Source: Limonium bicolor (taxonomy: Eukaryota; Streptophyta; Magnoliopsida; Caryophyllales; Plumbaginaceae). Taken from it: a stretch of 64,000 bases of DNA. The notes below the pieces were generated by a model. The model did no database searches. It worked only from the letters and a program-made list of their open reading frames with translations, and was not told the origin of the DNA. Below, piece after piece: positions 49,601 through 59,292 of this stretch. Made by a program: the position numbers and the translations under genes. The stretch lies in assembly GCA_023374045.1 (NCBI GenBank), contig JAIOTZ010000248.1, positions 1 to 64,000 of the forward strand, given 5' to 3'. Each line of letters opens with the position of its first letter. Positions within the stretch are counted from its first letter, which is position 1.

Positions 49601-49679
49601 GTAAATAATAAATTCCACTACCGAATCCTAGTGTGTGTTATTACTTTGTGAAGTATGTACTAAGTGTGTGATGTGTTAG
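49601..49679 (+). other. Intron 2 in element IV gag
   Basis: 79 bases from gtaaat to gtgttag with a branch-like tactaag about 20 bases upstream of the acceptor, T-rich, containing stops in the gag frame. Splicing restores a split codon (G + CA). Confidence 0.7.
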
Positions 49680-50024
49680 CAGCTAGCACGGGCTCTGGAC
49701 CGGAGCGCCACTATTACTGTAAGTGGTGTAACGGAGACCACCCCGGCAAGGACTGCAAGGGCAATGATGTGCAGTGCCGATACTGCAAAAAGATGGGGCA
49801 CCGCGACTATGAGTGCTGGCAGAACCCGAACAGCAGAAACTACAGGCCTAAGGGGCAGTGGAAGGGTAAGGCCACCGCGACCACCGATGGCCCGAAGACG
49901 GCGAATCAGCCACCCCCAGATCAGAGGTACACAGATTCCCAGAAGGGGAAGGGGTCGGGACCTAGCAAGGCCACCCTGCATGTGGTGGACCGGTCTGAGG
50001 AGCCAGGGCCCTCTTCTAGACCAG
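49680..50024 (+). CDS. gag: Element IV gag exon 3: two zinc knuckles
   Basis: Nucleocapsid part. The first knuckle is YCKWCNGDHPGKDC (CX2CX3HX4C, shortened by one residue) and the second CRYCKKMGHRDYEC (canonical CX2CX4HX4C). It is followed by a P/S/G-rich tail to PSSRP. It ends with the first base of a codon at ccag before gtactg. If the next intron is retained, translation stops two codons later (TAA at 50032-50034), giving Gag alone. It would bind the element RNA during packaging. Confidence 0.85.
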
Positions 50025-50168
50025 GTACTGCCTAAATTGTTGAATGAAATAAGTGATTGCATACCGCATTTCATGCATATGTGTTAGTGAGTCCAAGTGT
50101 ACTACCATGTGAGTAAAGAATTAAAGTATAGTGTGAAAGTCACCTAAATAGGTAATTTGAAAACATAG
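50025..50168 (+). other. Intron 3 (short form) of element IV
   Basis: 144 bases from gtactg to aaacatag, with an acctaaat branch-like motif about 25 bases before the acceptor. Removal joins the nucleocapsid exon to the AlkB exon in phase 1 (G + GA). The same donor can also pair with the acceptor at 51092-51093. Confidence 0.65.
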
Positions 50169-50910
50169 GAACCTTCAATATTTGTTATCCAATCCCACCC
50201 ACACCAAACCCTGAAGAAACCACCATCAGCATCACCGACTTTCCAATGGAGCAATGTCAGGTCATCCAACCAGGTATGATACTCTTAAATGGATACCTGA
50301 CACCGGAAGCAAAAATCCACATCATCCAACGATGCGACGAACTGGGAGCAGAACCTGGAGGTTTCTACACACCCGAGTACCCGAGCGGATCGAAGATGAA
50401 ATTGAAGATGATGTGCATGGGTAAGGACTGGAACCCTTACACCAAGTCATATCAAGAAGTGCGAGCTGAAGATGGAGCAACTATACCAAGTATACCTTAG
50501 GAGTTCCTCGCGGTCGTTAACCACGCCGTGGGAATTGCTCAGCGAGTTGAAACGGATTCAATTCCAAGTGTTAAAGCAAATCTATGTATTGTGAACTTCT
50601 ACCAGAAAGGTGGACAGTTAGGGTTACACCAAGATAAGGACGAGTCACCCGAGTCTCTAAGTAAGGGAGTACCCGTGGCTTGTCTTGGTCCATTGGTGAT
50701 ACCGTAGTGTTTGTGTACGGCGAGCAGAAGCGTGCTGATCTCGCAAAGAAGCTAGTGTTGAAATCAGGAGATGTACTAGTCATGGGTGGGCAGTCAAGGA
50801 TGCTATTCCACGGCATCAAGAAGATCAAACTGAATACCGCACCATCGGCAGCGATCAATGCCACACACATGAAACCCGGACGTTTGAATTTGACCTTAAG
50901 GCAGTTTTAA
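50169..50910 (+). CDS. AlkB-type 2OG/Fe(II) dioxygenase exon, element IV
   Basis: After a short lead (FNICYPIPPTPNPEE) the domain starts at the internal Met at 50246: QPGMILLNGYLTPEAKIHII, GGFYTPEYPSGSKMKLKMM, GKDWNPYTKSYQEVRAED, GQLGLHQDKDE, SIGDTVVF, LVLKSGDVLVMGGQSRMLF, HGI, then RLNLTLRQF and stop (50908-50910). Length is about 220 residues, close to E. coli AlkB (216). The Fe ligands H and D (50627-50635), the distal His (50809-50811) and the two arginines of RLNLTLRQ are present. Damage: one GAG-to-TAG change near 50500 and one inserted base near 50675. AlkB enzymes remove methyl groups from nucleic acids. The fusion to Gag and a role on element RNA or cDNA are inference. Confidence 0.88.
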
Positions 50911-51093
50911 AGCCTTGTATAATTATGTGAAGTGTTGAACCAGTGTATGTTAAAGATGTTGTATGTGTTAGTTATGTCGACAGTGTAAGCCAACGAATGT
51001 TGTAAAAAGAGTGTGTTAATGAATAAAGTGGAGTTGTTTGAAGTATATCAACCGTGTTGTTACCCAATACTTATTAGTTTGCCAATGAATTAG
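50911..51093 (+). other. Spacer ending in the acceptor for the pol exon
   Basis: Non-coding, T-rich, with a ttgttacccaatacttattag tract upstream of ccaatgaattag at 51082-51093. Element II keeps atgaattag-gctgtgca at the same place. Splicing the donor at 50025 to this acceptor removes the AlkB exon and joins gag to protease in phase 1 with no stop in between. Confidence 0.6.
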
Positions 51094-51660
51094 GCTGTGC
51101 ACTCGGAACGGGAGGTATACTGAGTGTCTGCAATGAGGCAGAAGCCGGCAAGAGCGGCACAATCCTCACCGGTACCTTTCCAGTCAATGGCGTGGACGCT
51201 TTGATCTTGTTCGACTCCGGAGCTTCTCATACATTCATTTCGCTATCTTTTGCGAAGAGGCTGGGGTTAGACGGTGATGAGATGCCAGACTTCCTAGTCA
51301 CTCTCCTGTCGAAAGAGCGGATCAGGTGTACCCGCTACCACCGAGATGTTGTTGTACGAATCAGAGATGAAGAGTTTCCGATCAACCTGATAGAGTTCGA
51401 CGGACTTGGTTTCGATGTGATTGTCGGGATGAACTGGTTGGAGCGGTACAAGGGCAGAATCCTGTGTGCCCCCAAGCATCGAATGCTCTTCGGAGTCCGG
51501 TATGGGGTTACAATATCTTACCGCCAGAGGCCCAGGGAGCCTTCGACTCAGATCATCACCGCATGGCTATGTGTCGTGAACTACGACGGGGAATGATGTA
51601 TACCTCTGCTATGTCCAGGATATAGAGAGAGACCCAGAGTTTAGTCCTGATGTGCCGGTA
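51094..51660 (+). pseudogene. pol: Protease region of element IV pol
   Basis: From the acceptor the frame reads CALGTGGILSVCNEAEAGKS and LTGTFPVNG, then the protease signature LFDSGASHTFIS and GFDVIVGMNWLERY. It processes the Gag-Pol polyprotein. The open frame runs to 51596, then shifts. Catalytic D-S-G is intact. Confidence 0.8.
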
Positions 51661-52570
51661 GTGTCGGAGTTTCCTTATGTATTTCCTAAGGAACTGCCGG
51701 CATTCCGCCTAGCACGAGAGGTTGAGTTGAGATTGATTTGGTTCGGGCACCGGACCAATTGCGAAGGCGCCCTACCGTATGGCTCCAGCAGAAATGACCG
51801 AGCTCAAGGAGCAGCTGAGAGACTACTCGACAAGGGTTTATCCGCCCTAGCATTTCACCATGGGGAGCGCCGGTCCTCTCCGTGAAGAAGAAGGACGGTA
51901 GCCTCCGCCTGTGTATTGACTATCGAGAGCTGAATGCAGTTACGGTGAAGAACCGTTACCCTTTGCCACGCATCGACGACTTATTTGATCAATTGAAAGG
52001 GGGCATCAGTATTCTCCAAGATAGATCTACGATCTGGATACCATCAGATTGCCATCCGTGACAGTGACATTGAGAAGACAGCAATCAGAACCAGATATGG
52101 ACATTATGAGTTTACGGTTATGCCGTTTGGTTATCCAATGCACCAGCCAAGTTCATGGACTAATGAACCGCTTGTTCCAAGATCAGTTGGACAAGTCAGT
52201 GGTAGTCTTCATCGACGATATACTTGTGTACTCGAAATCGAGAGGTGAGCACGAAAGCCACCTGAGAAATGTGTTACAAACATTGAGAAAGAATCAGTTG
52301 TATGCGAATTTTCAAAGTGTGAATTTTGTTGAACCAAGTATCCTTTCTTGGGCATGTGATTTCTAAGCCGGATCACTGTTGATCCGGCAAATATAGATGC
52401 AGTGCGCACCTGGCCTAGGCCGAAGACAGTTACCGATTTAGGAGCTTCCTCGGTCTGGCAGGTTATTATAGGAGGTTTGTGAAGGACTTCTCCAGCGTCT
52501 CGAAGCCGATGACTTCCTTGATGAAGAGGATGCTCCATTCGAGTGGACAGATGACTGTGAGAGTTCTTTT
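51661..52570 (+). pseudogene. pol: Reverse transcriptase of element IV
   Basis: The N-terminal part reads VVSEFPYVFPKELP, then [20 protein letters not shown] and [16 protein letters not shown] (about 51881-51990). The palm motif [11 protein letters not shown] is at about 52208-52240, followed by [10 protein letters not shown]. Several single-base indels split it into at least four frames. All catalytic aspartates are recognisable, but no full-length protein can be made. Confidence 0.85.
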
Positions 52571-53172
52571 TAGAGTCTCAAGGATGCTCTGACATCTGCA
52601 CCAGTCCTGACTTTACCAGACGGTCCAGATGGGTTTGAGGTCTATTGCGACGCATCAGGCAGAGGAGAGTATGGGTTGTGTGTTGATGCAACACGGGAAG
52701 GTCATAGCATACGCCTCCGACAGCTGAAGAAGCATGAAGAAGAACTACCCTACCCACGACTTAGAATGGGTCCCATTGTCTTCGCATTGAAGATATGGCG
52801 ACATCACTGTATGGGGTAAGTGTGACAATCTATTCCGACCACAAGAGGTTAAAGACTTGTTCACTCAAAGGGAGTTGAACATGAGACAAAGAAGGTGGGT
52901 CGAGTTTCTAAACGATTACGACATCAATCTGCAGTATAAGGAGGGTAAGGCAAATGTGGTAGCTGACGCATTGAGTCACAGAGCACACTCTCTCCATTCG
53001 CTAGTCTCTCATTCTAGCTTGGTTGAAGAGGTGCGGAGTGCTCAGATGATGGATCTGTATATGTTGGAGATCAGGCAGAAGCTTATCGATGGCACATTCG
53101 AGGGTCAGAAGTACGACTCAGACTCCACGATGATGACCTGATTAGGCTGAATGGTCGACTGTGTATTCCGAG
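52571..53172 (+). pseudogene. pol: RNase H and linker of element IV
   Basis: Begins [17 protein letters not shown] (first RNase H Asp) and ends with [20 protein letters not shown] and [10 protein letters not shown], then the linker [20 protein letters not shown]. The middle is frameshifted. It is interrupted in the linker to integrase by the solo LTR (target agtag). Confidence 0.85.
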
Positions 53173-53177
53173 GAGTA

Positions 53178-56100
53178 GTGTAACACCCCATCCAACAACA
53201 AAACAAATAAAACAATCTGCAGCGGAAAATATACTTCATCACATTACTTAACTCGTTGGTGTTACACGTCGTTAACCACCCACGTGGCTAACAAGGCTAT
53301 TACATAAACATGTACCGGTATGATGGACTAGATTCCCGAGCGACTACACATTACTGAACCTCCATTAACAATAGAAACAACATACACCTTCCAACTGTAC
53401 CGAGTAGTATTTACAAACTGATGCCGATAACAATTTCGGTCTTACTACACCTACTGTACATTAATAACTTAAATAATTACCCAGGTACAACATCTACCCC
53501 GTCCTACCTTGAACGGCTTCCAGCTCCTCGTACCTGAAATAGGAAATGTAGAGAAAGGGTGGCCCCCAAGGGGCTCAGCACCTTTGCTGGTATGGTAATC
53601 CCGCAGCCCACATGCTACCGGGCCACGCACAACTAATTGTCGTCTTAGCATGCGGTTGATTATATTTAAATCATGCCATGTAACTAAAACACACAACACT
53701 AACACTTCGCCTCAATGGGCTCAACAAACAGGTAACACATCCTTACTTGATAAGTCACTCATAGTGTTCATTACCCTATAGTGTTTCTCCTCTGATGGAG
53801 CTACTTCCTAATAGACGACACTTACCCATTATCGGGTTTATCCTTAAACGCCTCTTATCACAAACTGGGATTCGTATCCATGATCCACATACTCCACATT
53901 TTACAACATATAACATGCATCACATAACAACACATAACAACACTTTTCACGTTTCAACGTGCACATAATAACATCGCAATAGAAATTGCATTACAACAAT
54001 ATCACATAACATAACGGGAACGGTTCTCTTAGGAACCGACCCAAACATTGTTAATTCACTGGTGAGCCTAGAGAATGATGTCACCCCCATGATAAGCTCG
54101 TTATACAACACTCATTACCGTCCTAATAGTCGACGAGTAACTTAAGTTAAGATGGTTTGGGTTTTGTGGCCCGAACACGCCACACAAACACATGTTCCCC
54201 CCTAAACCGATCATAAGTCAGAATAGCTAAGCTTTGGAGTAAGCTAATGGGAGATCATAACCCGTGAGGGAAACAACCATTACAGAGAGAAGGGTAAGGC
54301 TAAAAAGGATACCCACTCCCAAACAACGTGCGACCGCCTAACCGGATTCCTCACCACTGTTAGTACATACTTACTTTTATATTATTAGAGCCCCACTATG
54401 GAGTCTATCACATCTACACACCATACAGTATTACAACTGGGTTAAACATACAAGGGAGATCCCTACATACACACACAAATATCACACATTTAACACACGC
54501 GCATAGCCGTGGTTAGAACGCCCCATGGTTCGGGTCGTTTAATCCGAATACCGAACTCTCATGTGATCCTAGACTCAGTTAACTAAGGTTAACACTTCTG
54601 AGGTTAAATGGTATCGGAGTTGAACACGCCACATAAATGAATTACTGTAAACTCATTGCATGTTTTATCTTACAGTGTGGCAACATACAGAAAAACACAT
54701 TGGCATACAAGCCGGTGTAATCCGGTAGGACCCGGGTTGCAAGAAAACCATACCTGTCACTGGAGTCCACTTTATCATGTCCACTTATGTTCCCTCGAGC
54801 AACTCTCGAACAACTGATAACATCGCATGTACTTTTATTAACATCAGGGTAACATGATTGTTTAAAGTCTAATGCTTATAACTTTTCCCCGTTAACTTAG
54901 TTACATAACTTCACATTTTAACTTGTTTTCTTTTACATTTTAATACAACTTTTCCCCCACTAAATTGTCATTATAACTCACTTAACTTGTCCTTAACAAT
55001 CTTATAACATCATTACTTAATAATCCCCATCATCCTATAACCTTAAACAGATTTTTTTTTTTACATACTTTGGGCCATCCGACCCACCGTCCGACCCACA
55101 ACTGGTCGGACCGTTCCATAAACTTTTCCCGTCTTTTAAATACACCGGTCCGACCCATGTCCGACCCATACATCTGGGTCGGACCATTCCAGAGACTTAG
55201 AGCACACACGTCCGACCCATGTCCGACCCAAGCCCTCTGGGTCGGACCGTTCCAGAACCTATTACTGACGTCTAACAGAGGCTGTCCGACCCAAACTTGG
55301 GTCGGACCCCTGGGTCGGACGCCACCAAAATATGCCCAAACATTGTCAAATCCTCTCCAAACTTCTCTTAAGGCCTCCAATTGTATCTTAACATCATTTG
55401 GTACACTTATATCCTCATACAACATCCATGAAACTCATTATCTATCACCTTAAACACTTACTCATTTCATACCGAAATTCCTAACACTTATGTTATTTCC
55501 TTCTTAGTTTTCCAAGTGGTATTTCATACCTATGATAACCACTATGCCAACTATGTTCCCCACCACTACTACATCATCTCCCAAGCATCTTTTCTTTCTA
55601 AACAACTCCTTGAACATCTTTACAAGTTTATAGCTTCCCATGCAACAAATCACTTCATCCCTTTTCACCAACAATACACAAGTCTTAAACAATCAATCTC
55701 ACCATGAATCTTGAAATGTCCCAATGCATTCTTTTGCATTCTAAATCCTCTAGAACATTGCCTAAGCCCTTTTTACATCTTTAAACACCATGATACATTT
55801 TCTTCCACTAGTTGAACACTTAACCATTTTAAACATTTCCTAACTCACCAACTCATTTTAAACCCTTAGAACTTCTTGTTTATTACCTAAATTTTGACAT
55901 GAACTCTCCTAGAACATTACTAACCAAACACATTGTCTTCACCATCAAACAACCAAGAACACTAAAATCCATCAAACACATTCTTATACACAAACTTCAC
56001 ACATTTAGCACTACATCACATTATAGTGCATAATTTAAATTGCATGGCACTTAGGCCCTTAAATAACATGGCTCTTAGGCCTTAAGATGCATGAATCATA

Positions 56101-57740
56101 ACACTGAATTTCCCCACATTGTATTTGCCTTTGCCCTGCATTACCCTCACAACCATATGCCTTTTACTAAGCCCTTGAGAGCATTCTTCTAAGTCATTTT
56201 CCCTTGGCTCCTTAAATCATTTTCATAAGCAATACAAGCTCATTTCTCCTAAGACTTTAAACCACATTAGGTTAGCACATTTACTCTTTTCCTCACAAAC
56301 TTCTTTCTTGTTTCCTTGACTAAATTGGCAAGGCTTTTTAGTTGCTTGTCGACTTCTAAACATATACAAATAATATAATGAGTACACAAGCTTTAAGCTT
56401 CATCTCATTATAAACCCTAGTTACATATATTATTTTAAAGGTATTAAAGATTGTTTTACCTTAGAATGGAAAAGAGCTTGAATAAGTATTAAGAGAGGAC
56501 TCCTCCTAGCCCTTGGAAGATTCAAATGAAGCTAAAACAAGCAAGGTAAAGACACCATTGTGAGGTGAATTTTCGGAAACAAAACATGAAGGAAACATCA
56601 TTTTTCTTTGAGTTTCCTTACCTTGAAGCAAAGGAGAACAATAATATGTGAAAAGGTGAGCTCAAGCTCCTCCCATGGTGATTCCTCTTGGCACCGAAAT
56701 GGAGCTCTTGGAATTTTGAAAGGATAGAATTGAAGAGCTTGATGAGAGGAAGAGAATGGTGGTCTTAGAATTTAATTTGGCCAAATGAGCTAGGAGATAC
56801 AAGTGGTCAAAGATGGAAAATAATGGTGTGTTTGGTGTTTTCTGTACCAAACCGTGAATGGAGAGCAAGAAGAGATAAAGAGAGGTTGAAGACGTGTGGG
56901 ATGAAGAGAAATGAGAGAATGAAGATTGCTTTTGCTTTTTAGAAGATATTTATACCTTAAAGCAAATAGTAACCATTAGTCATCATTTGTTACTTATACA
57001 CTAACATGTGTGGTGACTCATTACTACCAAAACCGGCCCCCTTTATGTTACTAAGGGTATTTTAGTCTTTGTTAGCCAATTTATTTACTTATACAAACAT
57101 ATGTTACAAACTAGCTTATTTTAGTTACTATTCACTAAAACAAGGCACATAGATGTGAAATTTTTGATTTCCCATTGATATAGACTTCCAAATGTGATAC
57201 TATATAGTACACATGTTAATTAAAGAGTAATGAGGACATTTAGCCATTCAAAACTCATTTACAAACAATGTTTCAAAAATGTGCTTTAAGACTCCTTAAA
57301 GCACATTTTGTGTTTTTAACTTGTTTTCAAGCTTGGTTTTTCTTCAGTAATTGGTTTAATATGCTCATTAACATATTTATAAGGTATAGGTATGACCTTT
57401 AGGTCTTATACAAATTTCCCAAGCTTAGAGCACATTTTTGCTCTTATTGACTTAAGGTATTTTCTTGTGTTCTGTTTTGGTTTAATTGTCTACCAATGTT
57501 TCCTAAGGACTTAATTTGCCTTATTAAATCATAATTGAATATATTAAGTCTTGGTAGGCTCTTTGGGTCCCAACCAAGTTCACTCCAAGCTTAGAGCATG
57601 TTTTTTGCTCAAGCAATGTCTTAGTGCCTTATTGCATTTTACTATGGTTTAAATTGTCACTGATGTTTCTAAGGCACTTTTTAGCCTTTACATACCATAG
57701 TTTAAATGTTTAACAACATATCAAGGTTTGGGGTATTTCA
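53178..57740 (-). repeat. Solo gypsy LTR F inside element IV pol
   Basis: Bounded by tgtaacacccc at 53178 and ggggtatttca at 57740 (minus-strand reading tgaaatacccc to ggggtgttaca), flanked by the perfect 5-bp duplication agtag (53173-53177, 57741-57745). 4563 bp, no coding domain. It is similar to solo LTR E in inverted orientation, including the cggtcc/gggtcgg hairpins and the gcccccaaggggc hairpin at 53562. Confidence 0.92.
55074..55325 (-). repeat. Hairpin array in LTR F (4 units)
   Basis: Four units with gtccgaccca and tgggtcggac arms, separated by gttccag/attccag spacers, about 60-65 bp apart. Same type as LTR E. Confidence 0.75.
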
Positions 57741-57745
57741 AGTAG

Positions 57746-58640
57746 CGCTGAGCTGAAGGAGCGCATACTGAGTGAATCCCACTGTTCTACGACTTCGATT
57801 CACCCCGGAGCTTCAAAAATGTATAAGTGTATGAAACATTATTTTTGGTGGACTGGAATGAAAAAGATGTGAATGATTATGTGCTGAGGTGTCTCACTTG
57901 TCAGAAGTCAAGTTTGAGCACCGACGGCCTGGTGGTATGGTACAGCCAATGCTAGTGCCTGAGTGGAAGTTCCATGATATTTCTATGGACTTCGTAGTAG
58001 GGCTTCCGCCTACAAGGGAGGTCTGAATATGATTTGGGTTGTTGTTGACCGACTGACCAAGGTGGCTCGATTCATAGCGATGAAGGACACCTGGAAAGTG
58101 GCAAAACTAGCAGAGCTCTTTGATAGAGAGATTGTTCGGCACCTGGGTACCGAAGACTATCGTGTCTGATAGGGATACCAGATTCCTCTCCAGGTACTGG
58201 AAATCCACACGGAAGCGCTTGGTACCGAGCTGAAGCTAAGTACAAGCGTTCCACCCCACAGACAGATGGTCAGAGTGAGCGCACCATCCAGACACTTGGA
58301 TATGTTATGTGCATGTGCACTTGATTTTCAGACCAGCTGGATTGACAAGTTACATCTGATCGAGTTTAGCTACAACAACAGTTACCATGCTTCGATCAAG
58401 ATGTCTCCCTTCCAGGCTTTGTACGGTAGACCATGCCGCACGCCAATGTGCTGGGATGAGTCGAGTGAGATAGTCATTATAACCAGAGTACTGGAACAAG
58501 TTCAAGCAGAAGTACGACAGATTCGGGCTAATATGAAGTCAGCTCAGGATAGGCAGAAATCATACACTGATGTGCGCAGACGTGACCTGGAGTTCGCCGT
58601 GGGCGATCAGGTATTTTTGAGAGTATCCCCCATGAAGGAG
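57746..58640 (+). pseudogene. pol: Integrase of element IV
   Basis: Resumes after the solo LTR with the zinc-binding region (KHYFWWTGMKK, RCLTCQKS) and the core: WKFHDISMDFVVGLP (first Asp), TIVSDRDTRF-like sequence near 58160 (second Asp), QSERTIQTL near 58273 (catalytic Glu) and SYHASIKMSPFQALYGRPCR. It joins element cDNA to chromosomal DNA. The frame is broken at several points, but 58266-58670 is open. Confidence 0.85.
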
Positions 58641-59015
58641 TGTTTCGTTTTGGCCAGAAAGGCAAGTTGAGCCCAAAATATGGGGCCTTATGTTGTGACG
58701 GAGCGATCGGTCCGGTAGCTTACAGACTTGATTTACCCGCCCGAGCTGGGCAGGTACATGATGTATTTCATGTGTCCCAGTTGAAGAAATATATGTCTCA
58801 TCCGTCTCATGTACTTCGCCGAAAGGCTAACTTTAGAGCCGACCATGCGATCAGTGGAGACTCCGGTACGGATTCTGGATACTAAGACTCGAGACACTCG
58901 CCATAAGTCTGTGAAACTGGTGAAGGTTCTCTGGTCTAACCAGGACATTGAGGAGGCCACTTGGGAGCTGGAAGATAAGATGAAGGTGAAGTACCCGTCA
59001 TTGTTTACTTCTTAG
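58641..59015 (+). pseudogene. pol: Integrase C-terminal domain and chromodomain of element IV
   Basis: Reads [21 protein letters not shown], then after a frameshift [20 protein letters not shown] and the chromodomain core VKVLWSNQDIEEATWELEDK, ending at TAG 59013-59015. Together with element II this places the family among the chromoviruses (Tekay/Del-like by motif pattern). Classical chromodomain aromatic-cage residues are only partly kept. Confidence 0.85.
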
Positions 59016-59048
59016 CGTTTGTATGTATAGGGTACGGGGCGTACCCCT

Positions 59049-59064
59049 ATTTAAGGGGGTAGAG
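59049..59064 (+). repeat. Second polypurine-tract copy in element IV
   Basis: atttaagggggtagag lies about 230 bp upstream of the LTR-bordering tract, beside the hairpin ggtacggggcgtaccc. Same position and context as the duplicate in element II. Confidence 0.65.
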
Positions 59065-59276
59065 CCGTTTCGGTTATGTGTGTGTACGACATGTATTTGG
59101 ATACATTGTTTGTGTTGTTTGTCATGTTTTTACCGTTGTTGTGTTGTATGTGTTTTGGACCTTGTGTCCGATGTTATGTAAGGATGTTTTAATGTTATTA
59201 TGGAAGTATTGTTGATATATGTTTCCCGTGTTCTAATATTTAGGATATGTGGAAGTATAACTTTAAGGACAAAGTT

Positions 59277-59290
59277 CTTTTAAGGGGGTA
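59277..59290 (+). promoter_or_regulatory. Polypurine tract of element IV
   Basis: ctttttaagggggt-type purine run, preceded by ctttaaggacaaagt and followed by the 3' LTR start tgaaatacccc at 59293. Confidence 0.85.
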
Positions 59291-59292
59291 AT

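Noticed and set aside
49676..50074. 132-codon minus-strand ORF opposite gag exon 3
   Set aside because: It is a shadow of the GC-rich nucleocapsid coding strand.
55030..55425. 131-codon minus-strand ORF with repeated WNGPTQ-like phrases
   Set aside because: It reads through the hairpin array of solo LTR F. The repetition is of the DNA palindromes, not of a protein domain.
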